Shown in pieces: positions 19,032 to 28,092 of a stretch of 64,000 nt of DNA (position 1 is the first letter of the stretch; each line of letters begins with the position of its first letter). The notes below the pieces were generated by a model. It was not told the DNA's origin, ran no database searches, and saw only the letters and a list, made by a program, of their open reading frames with translations. The stretch covers positions 1 through 64,000 of the forward strand of contig NZ_AWFG01000016.1 in NCBI RefSeq assembly GCF_000682695.1, given 5' to 3'. The position numbers were made by a program, and so were the translations under genes. This stretch comes from Hyphomonas chukchiensis. GTDB taxonomy: Bacteria; Pseudomonadota; Alphaproteobacteria; Caulobacterales; Hyphomonadaceae.

Positions 19032-19742
19032 ATGCCAACCGATTTGTCCCTCGACCCGACACCCGCGGAACGCCGCCGCCTGAAGGTGCGCGGCGCCATT
19101 ATCGAGGCGGCCGAACGTGTCTTCGCGGTGGAAGGCGAGTCGGGACTGTCGATCCGTCGCCTCGCCGAGGAAATCGATTATTCGCCGTCTGCCATCTACA
19201 AGTATTTCGGCTCGAAGGATGAATTGATCGATGAGTTGAAGGAGGCGTTCTTTGAGCGGCTTCTGGCGCGTGTCGGCAAGGTATCCGGCGTGGACGCGCC
19301 CTTCGCCGTGCGCGGACGGGCCTGCGTCTCCACCTACATCGAGACGGCGATTGAACGCCCTTATCATTATGCGGCAGCCTTTTCCCATATTCAGGGCACG
19401 GAACTGCCCCCTCAGTCTCCCAAGGACTGGGAAGCCTTTACCCAGTCGAACAAGGGACAGGCCTTTGGGGTCCTCGTTTCCATGGTCGAGGAGGGGCAGG
19501 CGCTCGGTATTTTTGATCCCGCTCTCGACCCGTTCCTGTCGGCCACATCGGTCTGGGCGGCGTCGCACGGGGTCGCGCAATTGCTGACCCATCTGCCGCA
19601 CTTCCCCGCGATCGCGCCGACGCATGCGCCTGTCTCGGCAAGCGAGTTCATTACCTTTCACGCCGATCTGGTCTTTCGGGGTTTGCAAAGCCCCGGCAAT
19701 CGGCAGCAAACTGAGTCCATCTCCCTGGGAGAAAAACTATGA
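19032..19742 (+). CDS. TetR-family repressor of the RND efflux operon
   Basis: This 236-residue regulator has an N-terminal HTH (LSIRRLAEEIDYSPSAIYKYF, about residues 43-63) followed by an effector domain of the TetR_C_33/WHG style (VFAVE to PHFPAIA). Its stop overlaps the adaptor start (ATGA, 19739-19742), so it is the first gene of a regulator-adaptor-pump operon. A perfect palindrome just upstream is its probable operator. Confidence 0.92.
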   Translation: MPTDLSLDPTPAERRRLKVRGAIIEAAERVFAVEGESGLSIRRLAEEIDYSPSAIYKYFGSKDELIDELKEAFFERLLARVGKVSGVDAPFAVRGRACVSTYIETAIERPYHYAAAFSHIQGTELPPQSPKDWEAFTQSNKGQAFGVLVSMVEEGQALGIFDPALDPFLSATSVWAASHGVAQLLTHLPHFPAIAPTHAPVSASEFITFHADLVFRGLQSPGNRQQTESISLGEKL

Positions 19743-20926
19743 CGCCTTCCGATCCGTATCAGGGCGATACCGCCCGCGAGAAGCGGCCAACCTTTCTGAA
19801 GGGGCTGGCCTTCCTCATCATCCTGATCCTGGTGGCAGGAGGGCTCGTCTTTGCCGCGCTTCAGTTGCGCAGCGCCGAAGGGCCGAAAGTGGCGACCGTG
19901 GCGCCGGAGCCGCTCGTTGTCTCGGTGCTGCCGGTGCGGCTCGCCAGCGAGTTCAAGATCGACGAATCCTATAGCGGCCTCGCCGAGGCGCGCCGCAAGA
20001 GCCAGCTCGGCTTTTCGACAGGCGGGCGGATCGAGGCGATCTCGGCCGATGTCGGTGACCGGGTCAAACAGGGCGCGACGCTGGCCCGGCTGGATACACG
20101 CAGCCTCGCGGCCCAGCTCGCATCCGCGCAGGCAAGTGTCGAAGAGGCACGCGCCTCGCACAATCTTGCCCTCAATACGGTCGAGCGCCAGAGAACACTG
20201 AAAGCCCAGGGGCATGTCTCGCAACAACGCGTCGACGAGGCCGAAGCGCAGGCCAGCACATCCATGGCGCGGATCGAAGCGGCCAAGGCGCAGGCGGATA
20301 CGTTGCGCGTCCAGATCGACCTCGCCCGCATCACGGCGCCATTCGACGGTGTTGTCACGGCCCGCATGTCTGATGAGGGCGCCATCGCCGCGCCGGGCAC
20401 GCCGATCCTTGAGCTGGTCGAGTCCGGTCATCTTGAAGCGAAGATCGGCCTGCCATCGGTTAGCGCCATCCGCCTGACGCCGGGCGACATCTACACCCTT
20501 GTTGCCGATACGGGGCCTGTGGATGCGAAGCTGCGCACTGTCACGGGTGTGATCGATGCAGACCGGCGGACCGTCGCGGCCATGTTCGACATCGAGAACC
20601 CCGGCGCTCTGCCGGCCGGCTCTGTTGTGCGACTGTCCATGGAGCGCGAGATTGACGAGCCGGGCTTCTGGGTTCCGGTGAAAGCGATGTCGACGGCGTC
20701 GCGCGGCCTGTGGACCGTGTTCGTGGCTGCACCTGTAGAAGGCGGTGGATGGCGCGCTGAGCCGCGGCCCGTCGAGATGGTCCATTCCGAAGGCGGACGC
20801 GGCTTTGTGCGCGGCCCGGTTCAGGAGGGCGACCGCGTGATTGTCGATGGCCTGCAACGCATCGCACCCGGCATGCCTGTGACGCCGCGCGATCCGGTGC
20901 TGGCCGACGCGCCGAACGGCGGCTGA
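19739..20926 (+). CDS. RND efflux periplasmic adaptor (membrane fusion protein)
   Basis: This 395-residue HlyD/AcrA-like adaptor links the inner-membrane pump to an outer-membrane channel. It has a membrane anchor at about 20-42, a lipoyl-like half motif (GFSTGGRIEAISADVGDRVKQG), a coiled-coil hairpin of Ala/Gln/Glu-rich helices at about 120-185, the second lipoyl half (ITAPFDGVVTARMSDEGAIAAPGTPI), then beta-barrel and membrane-proximal domains. It lies between the TetR and pump genes, and no outer-membrane channel gene is nearby, so a shared TolC-type partner is expected. Confidence 0.95.
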   Translation: MTPSDPYQGDTAREKRPTFLKGLAFLIILILVAGGLVFAALQLRSAEGPKVATVAPEPLVVSVLPVRLASEFKIDESYSGLAEARRKSQLGFSTGGRIEAISADVGDRVKQGATLARLDTRSLAAQLASAQASVEEARASHNLALNTVERQRTLKAQGHVSQQRVDEAEAQASTSMARIEAAKAQADTLRVQIDLARITAPFDGVVTARMSDEGAIAAPGTPILELVESGHLEAKIGLPSVSAIRLTPGDIYTLVADTGPVDAKLRTVTGVIDADRRTVAAMFDIENPGALPAGSVVRLSMEREIDEPGFWVPVKAMSTASRGLWTVFVAAPVEGGGWRAEPRPVEMVHSEGGRGFVRGPVQEGDRVIVDGLQRIAPGMPVTPRDPVLADAPNGG

Positions 20927-20940
20927 GGGGCGGACCGGGC

Positions 20941-23900
20941 ATGCGCACTGTATTCTTCAATCTCCCGCGTCTCACGATCCTGATCATGATGGTCATCATG
21001 GTCGGCGGTATCGGCGCGATGTTCTCGCTTGGGCGTCAGGAAGACCCGACCCTGATCGAACGCTATGGTTTTGTCCTTACGACCTTGCCGGGCACGGATG
21101 CCGAGCGGATGGAAGCGCTTGTGACCGAGCCCGTTGAAGCGGCCCTGATGGAGCTGCCTGAGGTGGACGAAGTCCATTCAGTGTCCCGTCCCGGCGTGTC
21201 GCAAGTCAGCATTCAGGTGCGGGACGACCTTTCAAGGTCGGAAGTGGATGATGCCTGGACACTGATCCGTCAGAAGGTGGATTCAGCGCGCGCCAAGTTT
21301 CCACCCGGCACCAATACGCCCGTTGTCCATCGCCAGTATGTTGGCGCGGCAACGCTCGTTGTGGGCTTTGTATGGGAAGGTGAGGGCGATCCGCCGCTCG
21401 CCGTTATGCGCCGCATGGCGCTCAACCTGGAAGACCGTTTCCAGCGTCTGCCCGGAACGGAGCTGACGGACCTGTTCGGCGTGCCGGCCGAGGAAGTCCG
21501 CGTTGTTGTCGATCCGGAAAAGCTCTCGGCTGCCGGGCTCTCGATGCGGCAGGCTGCGGCCTTGATCGGGGCCGCCGACAGCAAGACCCCCGCCGGGACA
21601 TTGCGCTCCGATGGCGGCAATGTCGGTCTCGAAGTGGGCGGCGAATTCGATAATATCTCGCGCATCCGCAGCGTGCCGCTGATCCAGCGTCCGGACGGTT
21701 CTGCCGTGCGCGTCAGCGATGTTGCCGTGGTCCAGAAAGGGTTCGAAGACCCGCCTGTGCGCATGGCCTTCGAGAACAACAAACGGACCATGCTGGTCGG
21801 CGCTTACATCTCCGAAAACCAGCGTGTCGATAAATGGGCAAAAACCGCCCATGCGCTGGTCGACGATTTTGCCATGGATGCGCCGCCCGGATTGCGGATC
21901 GAGACCGTGTTCGACCAGAGCATCTATACGAATGAACGCCTGAACGGGCTCGCCAAGAACCTGCTCATGTCGGCGGGCATCGTGTTCCTCGTCCTGTTCT
22001 TCACGATGGGCTGGCGCTCGGCTCTGGTCGTCGGCGCGGCCATTCCGCTGACGGTGGCGCTCGTGCTGATCCTGTTCAAGGTATTCGGCAATCCGCTGCA
22101 CCAGATGTCGGTCACCGGGCTCGTCATCTCGCTCGGCCTGCTCATCGACAACGCAATTGTGGTTGTTGACGATTTCGACCAGATGCGTGCGCGCGGTGCT
22201 TCGCGTCTCGGTGCCATCGACAAGTGTCTTCGCCACCTGTTTGCGCCACTGGCCGCCTCGACGCTGACCACGGCGCTCGCCTTCGCACCGATTGCCATGC
22301 TGCCCGGCGGGGCCGGCGAATTCATCGGCATGATCGGCCTGTCGGTCATCTACTCCATCACGGCGTCCTTCGTGATTTCCGTCACCGTCATTCCCGCCAT
22401 GGCCGGCTGGTTTGACCGCACACGCGGCTGGGAGACGGGAGAGCCCAAGCGCCCGCGCCGCTGGTGGCGTGATGGCGTTTCGGTGGACTTCATCTCGGAT
22501 GGCTATCGCGCGACCATCGAGGCGGTGCTGCGCGTCCCGCCGCTCGGCATCATTCTCGGCATCGCGCCGGCCGTCGTGGGCTTCTGGCTTGTCGGCCAGC
22601 TGCCTTCCCAATTCTTCCCGCAGACCGAGCGCGACCAGTTTCAGGTCAGCATGCAGCTGCCGCCTGAGGCGAGCCTCTCGGATACGATTGCCTCGACCCA
22701 ACGCGCCACCGAACTGATCGAGGCCATGGATGGCGTCAAAGCAGTCACGTGGGTGCTCGGCGAGCCGTCGCCGCGCGTCTATTACAACGTCATCAACAAT
22801 ACCGAGGGCGTTCAGGGCTTCGCTGCCGGCTGGGTCCAGCTCGATGACAATCGCCGCACGCACCAGATCGTTGCCAAGGTGCAGAGCGAGATGCGTGATG
22901 CCTTCCCTGGCGCGCGTGTCCTGGCCCTGCCGTTCGAACAGGGCCCGCCCGCCGATGCGCCCATCGAGTTCACCATCCTGGGCGATGATTTCGATACGCT
23001 CGGCCGCTTGGGCGACGAGGCGCGCACAATCCTCGCCCAGACACCGGGCGTTACCTACACGGTGGCTTCGCTGGAGCTTGGCGCACCGACGGTCAGCCTG
23101 AAGGCCGATGAAGCAGCCACGGCGCTGGCGGGTGAACGGCTCACGCAGATTGCCTCCGACATGAATGCCGAACTTGAAGGCGTCCGCGCGGGGTCCGTTG
23201 TCGAGGGAACCGAAGAACTGCCTGTCATGGTGATTGCACCGGATGATCGCCGGGGGTCTCTATCGGACCTGCGCGCCATGACCATTGGCAATGGCACGCC
23301 CCTGTCGGCGCTCGGCACCATGTCGCTCGATCCGAAAACCGCTGTTGTCTCCCGGCAGGATGGCGAGCGGGTGAACCAGATCCTCGCCTTTCTTGATCCT
23401 TACACACTTCCAGCTCCCGTCTTCGCTGACTTTCAGGACCGTCTGGCGGCCAGCGACTTCCACCTGCCGCAGGGCTACAGGATCAGCATCGGGGGCGAAG
23501 CGGAGAATTCCGGGGAAGCTATCGGCAACCTTGCCGGCGTCGGCATTCCGCTGGTGCTTGTCATGGCTGGCGCCATCATGCTCGTTTTCAACTCGTTCCG
23601 CATGATGCTGCTGATCCTGACGACTGGCTTCCTGTCGCTCGGGCTCGCCTTCTTCGGTGTCTGGCTGTTCAACCTGCCCTTCGGTTTCAACGCCATCATT
23701 GGCGGCCTCGGACTGCTTGGCATCGCCATCAACAGTTCAATCGTCGTCCTGTCGCTATTGCGGGCCAGTCCTGAAGCCATGGCCGATGATGTCATCGCCC
23801 AGCGCGAGATCGTCGTTGATGCCACGCGCCACATCGTGGCCACCACGCTCACCACGATGGGCGGCTTCGTGCCGATCCTGCTGACAGGGGATTCCTTCTG

Positions 23901-24042
23901 GATGCCGCTGGCAGCGGGCATCTCCGGCGGCGTGGCCGGATCGGCCCTGCTGGCACTGTATTTCACGCCCGCCGTGTTCCGGATCATGACGCTGAAGCCC
24001 GTTCGCCGGGCGTTCGGCTGGCGACCGGCGCCCGCCGAGTGA
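20941..24042 (+). CDS. RND efflux pump permease
   Basis: This 1033-residue inner-membrane proton-driven exporter has two repeats of six membrane helices with large periplasmic loops, as in AcrB. Segment TM4 reads LIDNAIVVVDD (Asp403-Asn404), keeping only the first of the AcrB Asp-Asp pair. The TM10 position of AcrB Lys940 is Asn931 (IAINSSIVV). The proton relay therefore differs from AcrB, as in several other RND subgroups. It is the last gene of the TetR-adaptor-pump operon, 14 bp after the adaptor. The substrate range cannot be read from sequence. Confidence 0.95.
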   Translation: MRTVFFNLPRLTILIMMVIMVGGIGAMFSLGRQEDPTLIERYGFVLTTLPGTDAERMEALVTEPVEAALMELPEVDEVHSVSRPGVSQVSIQVRDDLSRSEVDDAWTLIRQKVDSARAKFPPGTNTPVVHRQYVGAATLVVGFVWEGEGDPPLAVMRRMALNLEDRFQRLPGTELTDLFGVPAEEVRVVVDPEKLSAAGLSMRQAAALIGAADSKTPAGTLRSDGGNVGLEVGGEFDNISRIRSVPLIQRPDGSAVRVSDVAVVQKGFEDPPVRMAFENNKRTMLVGAYISENQRVDKWAKTAHALVDDFAMDAPPGLRIETVFDQSIYTNERLNGLAKNLLMSAGIVFLVLFFTMGWRSALVVGAAIPLTVALVLILFKVFGNPLHQMSVTGLVISLGLLIDNAIVVVDDFDQMRARGASRLGAIDKCLRHLFAPLAASTLTTALAFAPIAMLPGGAGEFIGMIGLSVIYSITASFVISVTVIPAMAGWFDRTRGWETGEPKRPRRWWRDGVSVDFISDGYRATIEAVLRVPPLGIILGIAPAVVGFWLVGQLPSQFFPQTERDQFQVSMQLPPEASLSDTIASTQRATELIEAMDGVKAVTWVLGEPSPRVYYNVINNTEGVQGFAAGWVQLDDNRRTHQIVAKVQSEMRDAFPGARVLALPFEQGPPADAPIEFTILGDDFDTLGRLGDEARTILAQTPGVTYTVASLELGAPTVSLKADEAATALAGERLTQIASDMNAELEGVRAGSVVEGTEELPVMVIAPDDRRGSLSDLRAMTIGNGTPLSALGTMSLDPKTAVVSRQDGERVNQILAFLDPYTLPAPVFADFQDRLAASDFHLPQGYRISIGGEAENSGEAIGNLAGVGIPLVLVMAGAIMLVFNSFRMMLLILTTGFLSLGLAFFGVWLFNLPFGFNAIIGGLGLLGIAINSSIVVLSLLRASPEAMADDVIAQREIVVDATRHIVATTLTTMGGFVPILLTGDSFWMPLAAGISGGVAGSALLALYFTPAVFRIMTLKPVRRAFGWRPAPAE

Positions 24043-24125
24043 GTCAAATATGAACGCGAGGCAACTTGATACGGGCGCCCAGTTCGCCCATGTGCTTACA
24101 AAGCCCACTTCTGACGGAGGCCGGA

Positions 24126-24938
24126 ATGGTCGAAAATCCTGATATCGGTTCGCCGCCACCCGCCTGGCGCCGCCTGCGTTTTGAAGCTGCAGCAGCCGCT
24201 GCAGAAGAGCCAACGCTGGCGAGCTATATCAACGCTGCGATCCTGTCCCACAACAGCCTCTGCCAGGCCCTGTCCTACCATCTGGCTGAAAAGCTGGGCG
24301 GTCCGGTCATGGGCACGCTCCAGGTGCGCCATATCCTGTCGACGGCCTATGATTCCGATCCGTCGCTGCTCACGTCCGCCGAAGCCGACATGCAGGCTGT
24401 GCTTGAGCGCGACCCGGCTTGCCGGGGCATGCTGCAGCCCTTCCTGTTCTTCAAGGGCTTCATGGCGCTGCAGACGCACCGCGTGGCCCATGTCCTTTGG
24501 CGTCAGGGCCGCGAGTCGCTGGCCTTCCATTTCCAGGGCCTTGCCTCCGAACTCTTTGGCGTGGATATCCATCCCGCTGCCCGCATCGGCAACGGCGTCA
24601 TGCTCGACCATGCGACCGGCATAACCATCGGTGAAACCGCGATTGTCGGGGATGGCTGTTCGCTGCTCCATGGCGTTACGCTTGGCGGCACAGGCAAGGA
24701 AGTCGGCGACCGGCACCCCAAGATCGGGCGCGGCGTGCTGCTCTCGGTGGGCGCCAAGGTGCTCGGCAACATCACGGTGGGCGACGAAGCCAAGGTCGCC
24801 GCTGGCAGCGTGGTCCTCAAGGACGTGCCGGCCCATTGCACCGTGGCGGGCGTGCCGGCCAAAATCGTCGGCGAGCCGCTCTGTTGCCAGCCCGCGCAGA
24901 CCATGGACCAGAACATTCCGGACGAAATGGCCAAATAG
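24126..24938 (+). CDS. cysE: Serine O-acetyltransferase
   Basis: CysE makes O-acetylserine from serine and acetyl-CoA, the first committed step of cysteine synthesis. The 270-residue protein has the N-terminal helical SATase domain and a C-terminal left-handed beta-helix of hexapeptide repeats with the conserved GVTLGGTGK and GDRHPKIG segments and DHATGITIG. The start at 24126 is set by GGAGG six bases upstream. It follows the RND operon on the same strand after an 83-bp gap and probably has its own promoter. Confidence 0.96.
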   Translation: MVENPDIGSPPPAWRRLRFEAAAAAAEEPTLASYINAAILSHNSLCQALSYHLAEKLGGPVMGTLQVRHILSTAYDSDPSLLTSAEADMQAVLERDPACRGMLQPFLFFKGFMALQTHRVAHVLWRQGRESLAFHFQGLASELFGVDIHPAARIGNGVMLDHATGITIGETAIVGDGCSLLHGVTLGGTGKEVGDRHPKIGRGVLLSVGAKVLGNITVGDEAKVAAGSVVLKDVPAHCTVAGVPAKIVGEPLCCQPAQTMDQNIPDEMAK

Positions 24939-25034
24939 TCCGGCCCCTGTTCCCACACTTGTTTACAGGCGCGCCGGTTGCGCCGGAAAAGAAAAAGACT
25001 AGGTTGCGCCGCTGAATTGCGAAGGAGTTGCGTC

Positions 25035-25247
25035 ATGGAACGTGAAGAAACACTGCGTCTCGAGGCGTATCTGAAAGAGAAACTGCACCCGGGCCTGCGC
25101 CTGCTGGCCCGCGACAAGACCGATGATTCCGTCGAGGTCTATCTCGGCGCCGAGTTCATCGCGCTGGTCTACAAGGATGTCGACGAAGGCGAGACATCCT
25201 ACCAGTTCCAGATGACGGTGCTGCAGGAAGATCTGCAGGGCGCCTGA
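25035..25247 (+). CDS. DUF3126 family small protein
   Basis: This 70-residue protein belongs to a short cytoplasmic family conserved across alphaproteobacteria, with the typical ETLRLEAYLKEKL start, a central DDSVEVYLGAEFIALVYKD core and a YQFQMTVLQEDL end. AAGGAG lies eight bases before the ATG. Its function is unknown. It sits 96 bp after cysE and is followed by a hairpin-T-tract within the end of the convergent xseA gene. Confidence 0.88.
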   Translation: MEREETLRLEAYLKEKLHPGLRLLARDKTDDSVEVYLGAEFIALVYKDVDEGETSYQFQMTVLQEDLQGA

Positions 25248-25261
25248 GACCCTGCCGGATC

Positions 25262-26668
25262 CTAGAACAGAGAGCCCTGGTCCTTGGCCGGGGCTTTCTT
25301 CGTTTTGGGCGCAGGTGCTGCAGGCGGGGAGGGCGGCGGTCCGTCCAGAGGCGCGGCAGACACGTCGCCATCGGCAAAGCTTACCTTGAAGGTGGGCACG
25401 CTTGCGGCAACATCTGCCGAGCGGATCAGCTTGCCGTCTTCGCCGCGCACGATGGCGAAGCCGCGGCTCAGCGTGGCGTGATAGGACAGCGTTTCGAGCA
25501 TTTTTCCCTGCGATTCCAGCGATACGCGCCGCCGATCCATCAGGCGCATCAGGGCAGGGCGGGCCCGGACGGCGGTCTCCCGCAGGCTCTGGCGTGCCCG
25601 CCGAATGTCCGCTCTGAGTCCACTCGGGCTCACTTGTGCGGCCGCAAGCCGGGCCCGGCTGCGCTCGATCAGCGTCCGGGTCGCGCGGGGCAGGCTGGCC
25701 GCTGCATAGTCCAGCCGCTGGCGTTTGGACTGCAAAAGCGTTTCGGGACGCGGCAGCCGCGCCGCCCGCAGCGCATCACGGGCGCGTCCGGTTCGCCGGG
25801 CCAGTGCACGTTTCAGGCGTGCCGCATGTTCGTCGATGTTCAGGAGCAGGTCATTGCGCACAGGCACGGCGATCTCGGCTGCACCCGTTGGTGTTGGCGC
25901 CCGCGCATCCGACACATAGTCGATCAGCGTCGTATCCGTTTCGTGGCCCACAGCCGAGATGAGCGGGATTTCGCTTTCAAACGCCGCCCGCACAACGATT
26001 TCCTCGTTGAAGGGCCAGAGATCCTCAATTGAGCCGCCGCCGCGCGCGACGATCAGCACATCAGGGCGATCTGCGCCGGTCATTGCATTGAAGCCCCGAA
26101 TGCCCGCCGTCACCTGCGCCGCCGCTGCATCGCCTTGCACCAGCGCGGGCCAAACGATGATGCGCACCGGGAAACGGTCGCGGATACGGTGCAGGATATC
26201 GCGGATCACGGCGCCGGTCGGGCTGGTGATCACGCCAATTGTCTGCGGCAGGTAGGGCAGGCGCTTCTTGTGGGCCGCATCGAACAGGCCTTCGGCGGCG
26301 AGCTTCTTCTTGCGCTCTTCCAGCAGCGCCATCAACGCGCCGGCGCCCGCCGGCCGCATGGAACTCGCCAGCAACTGGTAGTTCGAGCGACCTTCATAGA
26401 TCGACAGGCGCCCCGTCGCGATCACTTCAAGGCCTTCTTCCGGCCGGAAGGGCAGCTTGTCGACCTGCCCCTTCCACATGATCGTATTGAGAACGGCCTT
26501 GTCGTCCTTGATGTCGGCATACATGTGGCCGGACCGGGCAATCGTCACCCGTCCCAGCTCCCCGCGCACGACGACATGGTCGAAATTGGACTCGATTGTC
26601 CGCTTCAGGCTCGCGGCGAGCTCTGAAACGGAAACGGCGTGGTCATTGGAGACTGGCGAGTCGGACAT
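25262..26668 (-). CDS. xseA: Exodeoxyribonuclease VII large subunit
   Basis: XseA is the catalytic subunit that, with XseB, degrades single-stranded DNA into short oligonucleotides. The 468-residue protein begins with the OB-fold domain (SVSELAASLKRTIESNFDHVVVRGEL), then the catalytic core with GVITSPTGAVIRDI, RGGGSIEDLWPFN and SAVGHETDTTLIDYVSD, then a long Arg/Ala-rich coiled coil. The tail is Pro/Ala-rich and ends in Lys-rich sequence. The ATG at 26668 fits the family start. It is divergent from purD with only 47 bp between the starts. xseB is not in this window. Confidence 0.96.
   Translation of the reverse strand: MSDSPVSNDHAVSVSELAASLKRTIESNFDHVVVRGELGRVTIARSGHMYADIKDDKAVLNTIMWKGQVDKLPFRPEEGLEVIATGRLSIYEGRSNYQLLASSMRPAGAGALMALLEERKKKLAAEGLFDAAHKKRLPYLPQTIGVITSPTGAVIRDILHRIRDRFPVRIIVWPALVQGDAAAAQVTAGIRGFNAMTGADRPDVLIVARGGGSIEDLWPFNEEIVVRAAFESEIPLISAVGHETDTTLIDYVSDARAPTPTGAAEIAVPVRNDLLLNIDEHAARLKRALARRTGRARDALRAARLPRPETLLQSKRQRLDYAAASLPRATRTLIERSRARLAAAQVSPSGLRADIRRARQSLRETAVRARPALMRLMDRRRVSLESQGKMLETLSYHATLSRGFAIVRGEDGKLIRSADVAASVPTFKVSFADGDVSAAPLDGPPPSPPAAPAPKTKKAPAKDQGSLF
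25274..25300 (+). terminator. Possible intrinsic terminator after DUF3126
   Basis: A GCCCTGG / CCGGGGC stem (one G-T pair) with a seven-base loop is followed by TTTCTT. It lies inside the 3' coding end of convergent xseA, 27 bp after the DUF3126 stop. Confidence 0.4.
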
Positions 26669-26715
26669 CCAGCCTTTATAGCGGCTGGGAAGCAGCAGGC
26701 GAGGGGCCAAATCCC

Positions 26716-28002
26716 ATGAACATTCTCCTCATCGGTTCCGGCGGTCGCGAACACGCGCTGGCCTGGAAGATCGACCAGTCGCCACTGGTGGATGTCGTGC
26801 ATTCGACGCCGGGCAATCCGGGCATGGATGTCATCGGTCCGTGCTTCGACGTGGCTGCCGACGATATCGACAATCTCGTGAAGCTCACACTGCAGGTCGA
26901 ACCTGACCTTGTCGTCATCGGCCCGGAAGCCCCGCTGGCCCTCGGCCTCGCAGATGTCCTGCGCGCACGCGGCTTTGACGTGTTCGGCCCCAGCAAGCAA
27001 GCCGCGCAGTTGGAAGCCTCCAAGGCCTTCTCCAAGGGCCGGATGAAAGCCTATGGCGTGCCCACGGCGGCCTATGGCGAGTTTACCTCGCCCGAACTGG
27101 CCAAGGCCTTCCTGCGCACGATGGAAGCGCCTTACGTGCTGAAGGCCGATGGCCTCGCGGCAGGCAAGGGCGTTGTCATTGCCGAGACGCTGGAACAGGC
27201 CGACACCGAAGTCGACGAGATGCTCTCCGGCAAGCATGGCGACGCCTCCGCAACGCTCGTCATCGAGGAATTCATGCATGGCGAGGAAGCCAGCATCTTC
27301 GTCATCACGGATGGCGAAGGCGCCGTCTACCTGCCTGCCGCGCAGGACCACAAGCGCGTCGGCGACGGCGACACGGGCCCGAACACGGGCGGCATGGGCG
27401 CCTATGCGCCCGCGCCCGTCGTTACGCCCGCCATCATGGACCGCATCAAGGCCGAGATCGTCCAGCCCATGCTGAAGGGCATGGCGGCTGATGGTATGCC
27501 CTATCAGGGCGTGCTCTATGTCGGCGTCATGGTGATGGAAGACGGCCCCAAGGTCGTCGAGTTCAACGCCCGCTTTGGTGACCCGGAATGCCAGGCCCTG
27601 ATGAAAGGCCTCGCGGGCGACATCGTGCCCGCCATCCTCGCCTCCGCCACGAACGGCCTGGCAGGCAATGAAGAGGCCTTCGAATCGCTTCTTGAGCTTG
27701 AGCGTTTCGAGCCCACGGCCACCGTCGTCCTGGCCAACAAGGGCTATCCGGGCAGCTATTCCAAGGGCTCCGTCATCAACGGCCTGACAGACGCGAACAA
27801 CCTGCCCGGCGTCACCGTCTTCCAGGCGGGCACAGACCGCGATTCCGAGAACGCCATCGTCGCCGTCGGCGGGCGTGTGCTGAACGTCACCGCGTCAGGC
27901 GATACGCTGAAGGAAGCCATCGACCGCGCCTATGCGGGCGTCGACCGCATCGACTGGCCCGAAGGCTTCTGCCGCCGCGACATCGGCTGGCGCGCGCTCT
28001 AG
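26716..28002 (+). CDS. purD: Phosphoribosylamine-glycine ligase
   Basis: PurD joins phosphoribosylamine and glycine with ATP in purine synthesis. The 428-residue protein starts MNILLIGSGGREHALAWKI, has the ATP-grasp domain with KADGLAAGKGVVI, the QDHKRVGDGDTGPNTGGMGAYAP signature and the metal-binding EFNARFGDPECQ. The ATG at 26716 is chosen by the family N-terminus; longer upstream extensions overlap the divergent xseA gene. Length is normal. Confidence 0.97.
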   Translation: MNILLIGSGGREHALAWKIDQSPLVDVVHSTPGNPGMDVIGPCFDVAADDIDNLVKLTLQVEPDLVVIGPEAPLALGLADVLRARGFDVFGPSKQAAQLEASKAFSKGRMKAYGVPTAAYGEFTSPELAKAFLRTMEAPYVLKADGLAAGKGVVIAETLEQADTEVDEMLSGKHGDASATLVIEEFMHGEEASIFVITDGEGAVYLPAAQDHKRVGDGDTGPNTGGMGAYAPAPVVTPAIMDRIKAEIVQPMLKGMAADGMPYQGVLYVGVMVMEDGPKVVEFNARFGDPECQALMKGLAGDIVPAILASATNGLAGNEEAFESLLELERFEPTATVVLANKGYPGSYSKGSVINGLTDANNLPGVTVFQAGTDRDSENAIVAVGGRVLNVTASGDTLKEAIDRAYAGVDRIDWPEGFCRRDIGWRAL

Positions 28003-28092
28003 AAATTCCGTTGCGGGCGCCGCAAGGACGCTGCGCTGATCGCATGGCCAAGTGCGGGGAAGACAAGGGATTTCAGGCAGGCGGTACCGCGT

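Noticed and set aside
21283-22863. 526-residue frame opposite the RND pump
   Set aside because: Composition is rich in Arg, Asp and His, typical of an antisense frame; the RND gene is certain.
28011-28025. TTGCGG-GCG-CCGCAA hairpin after purD
   Set aside because: Stem is short and no T-tract follows, so it was not called a terminator.
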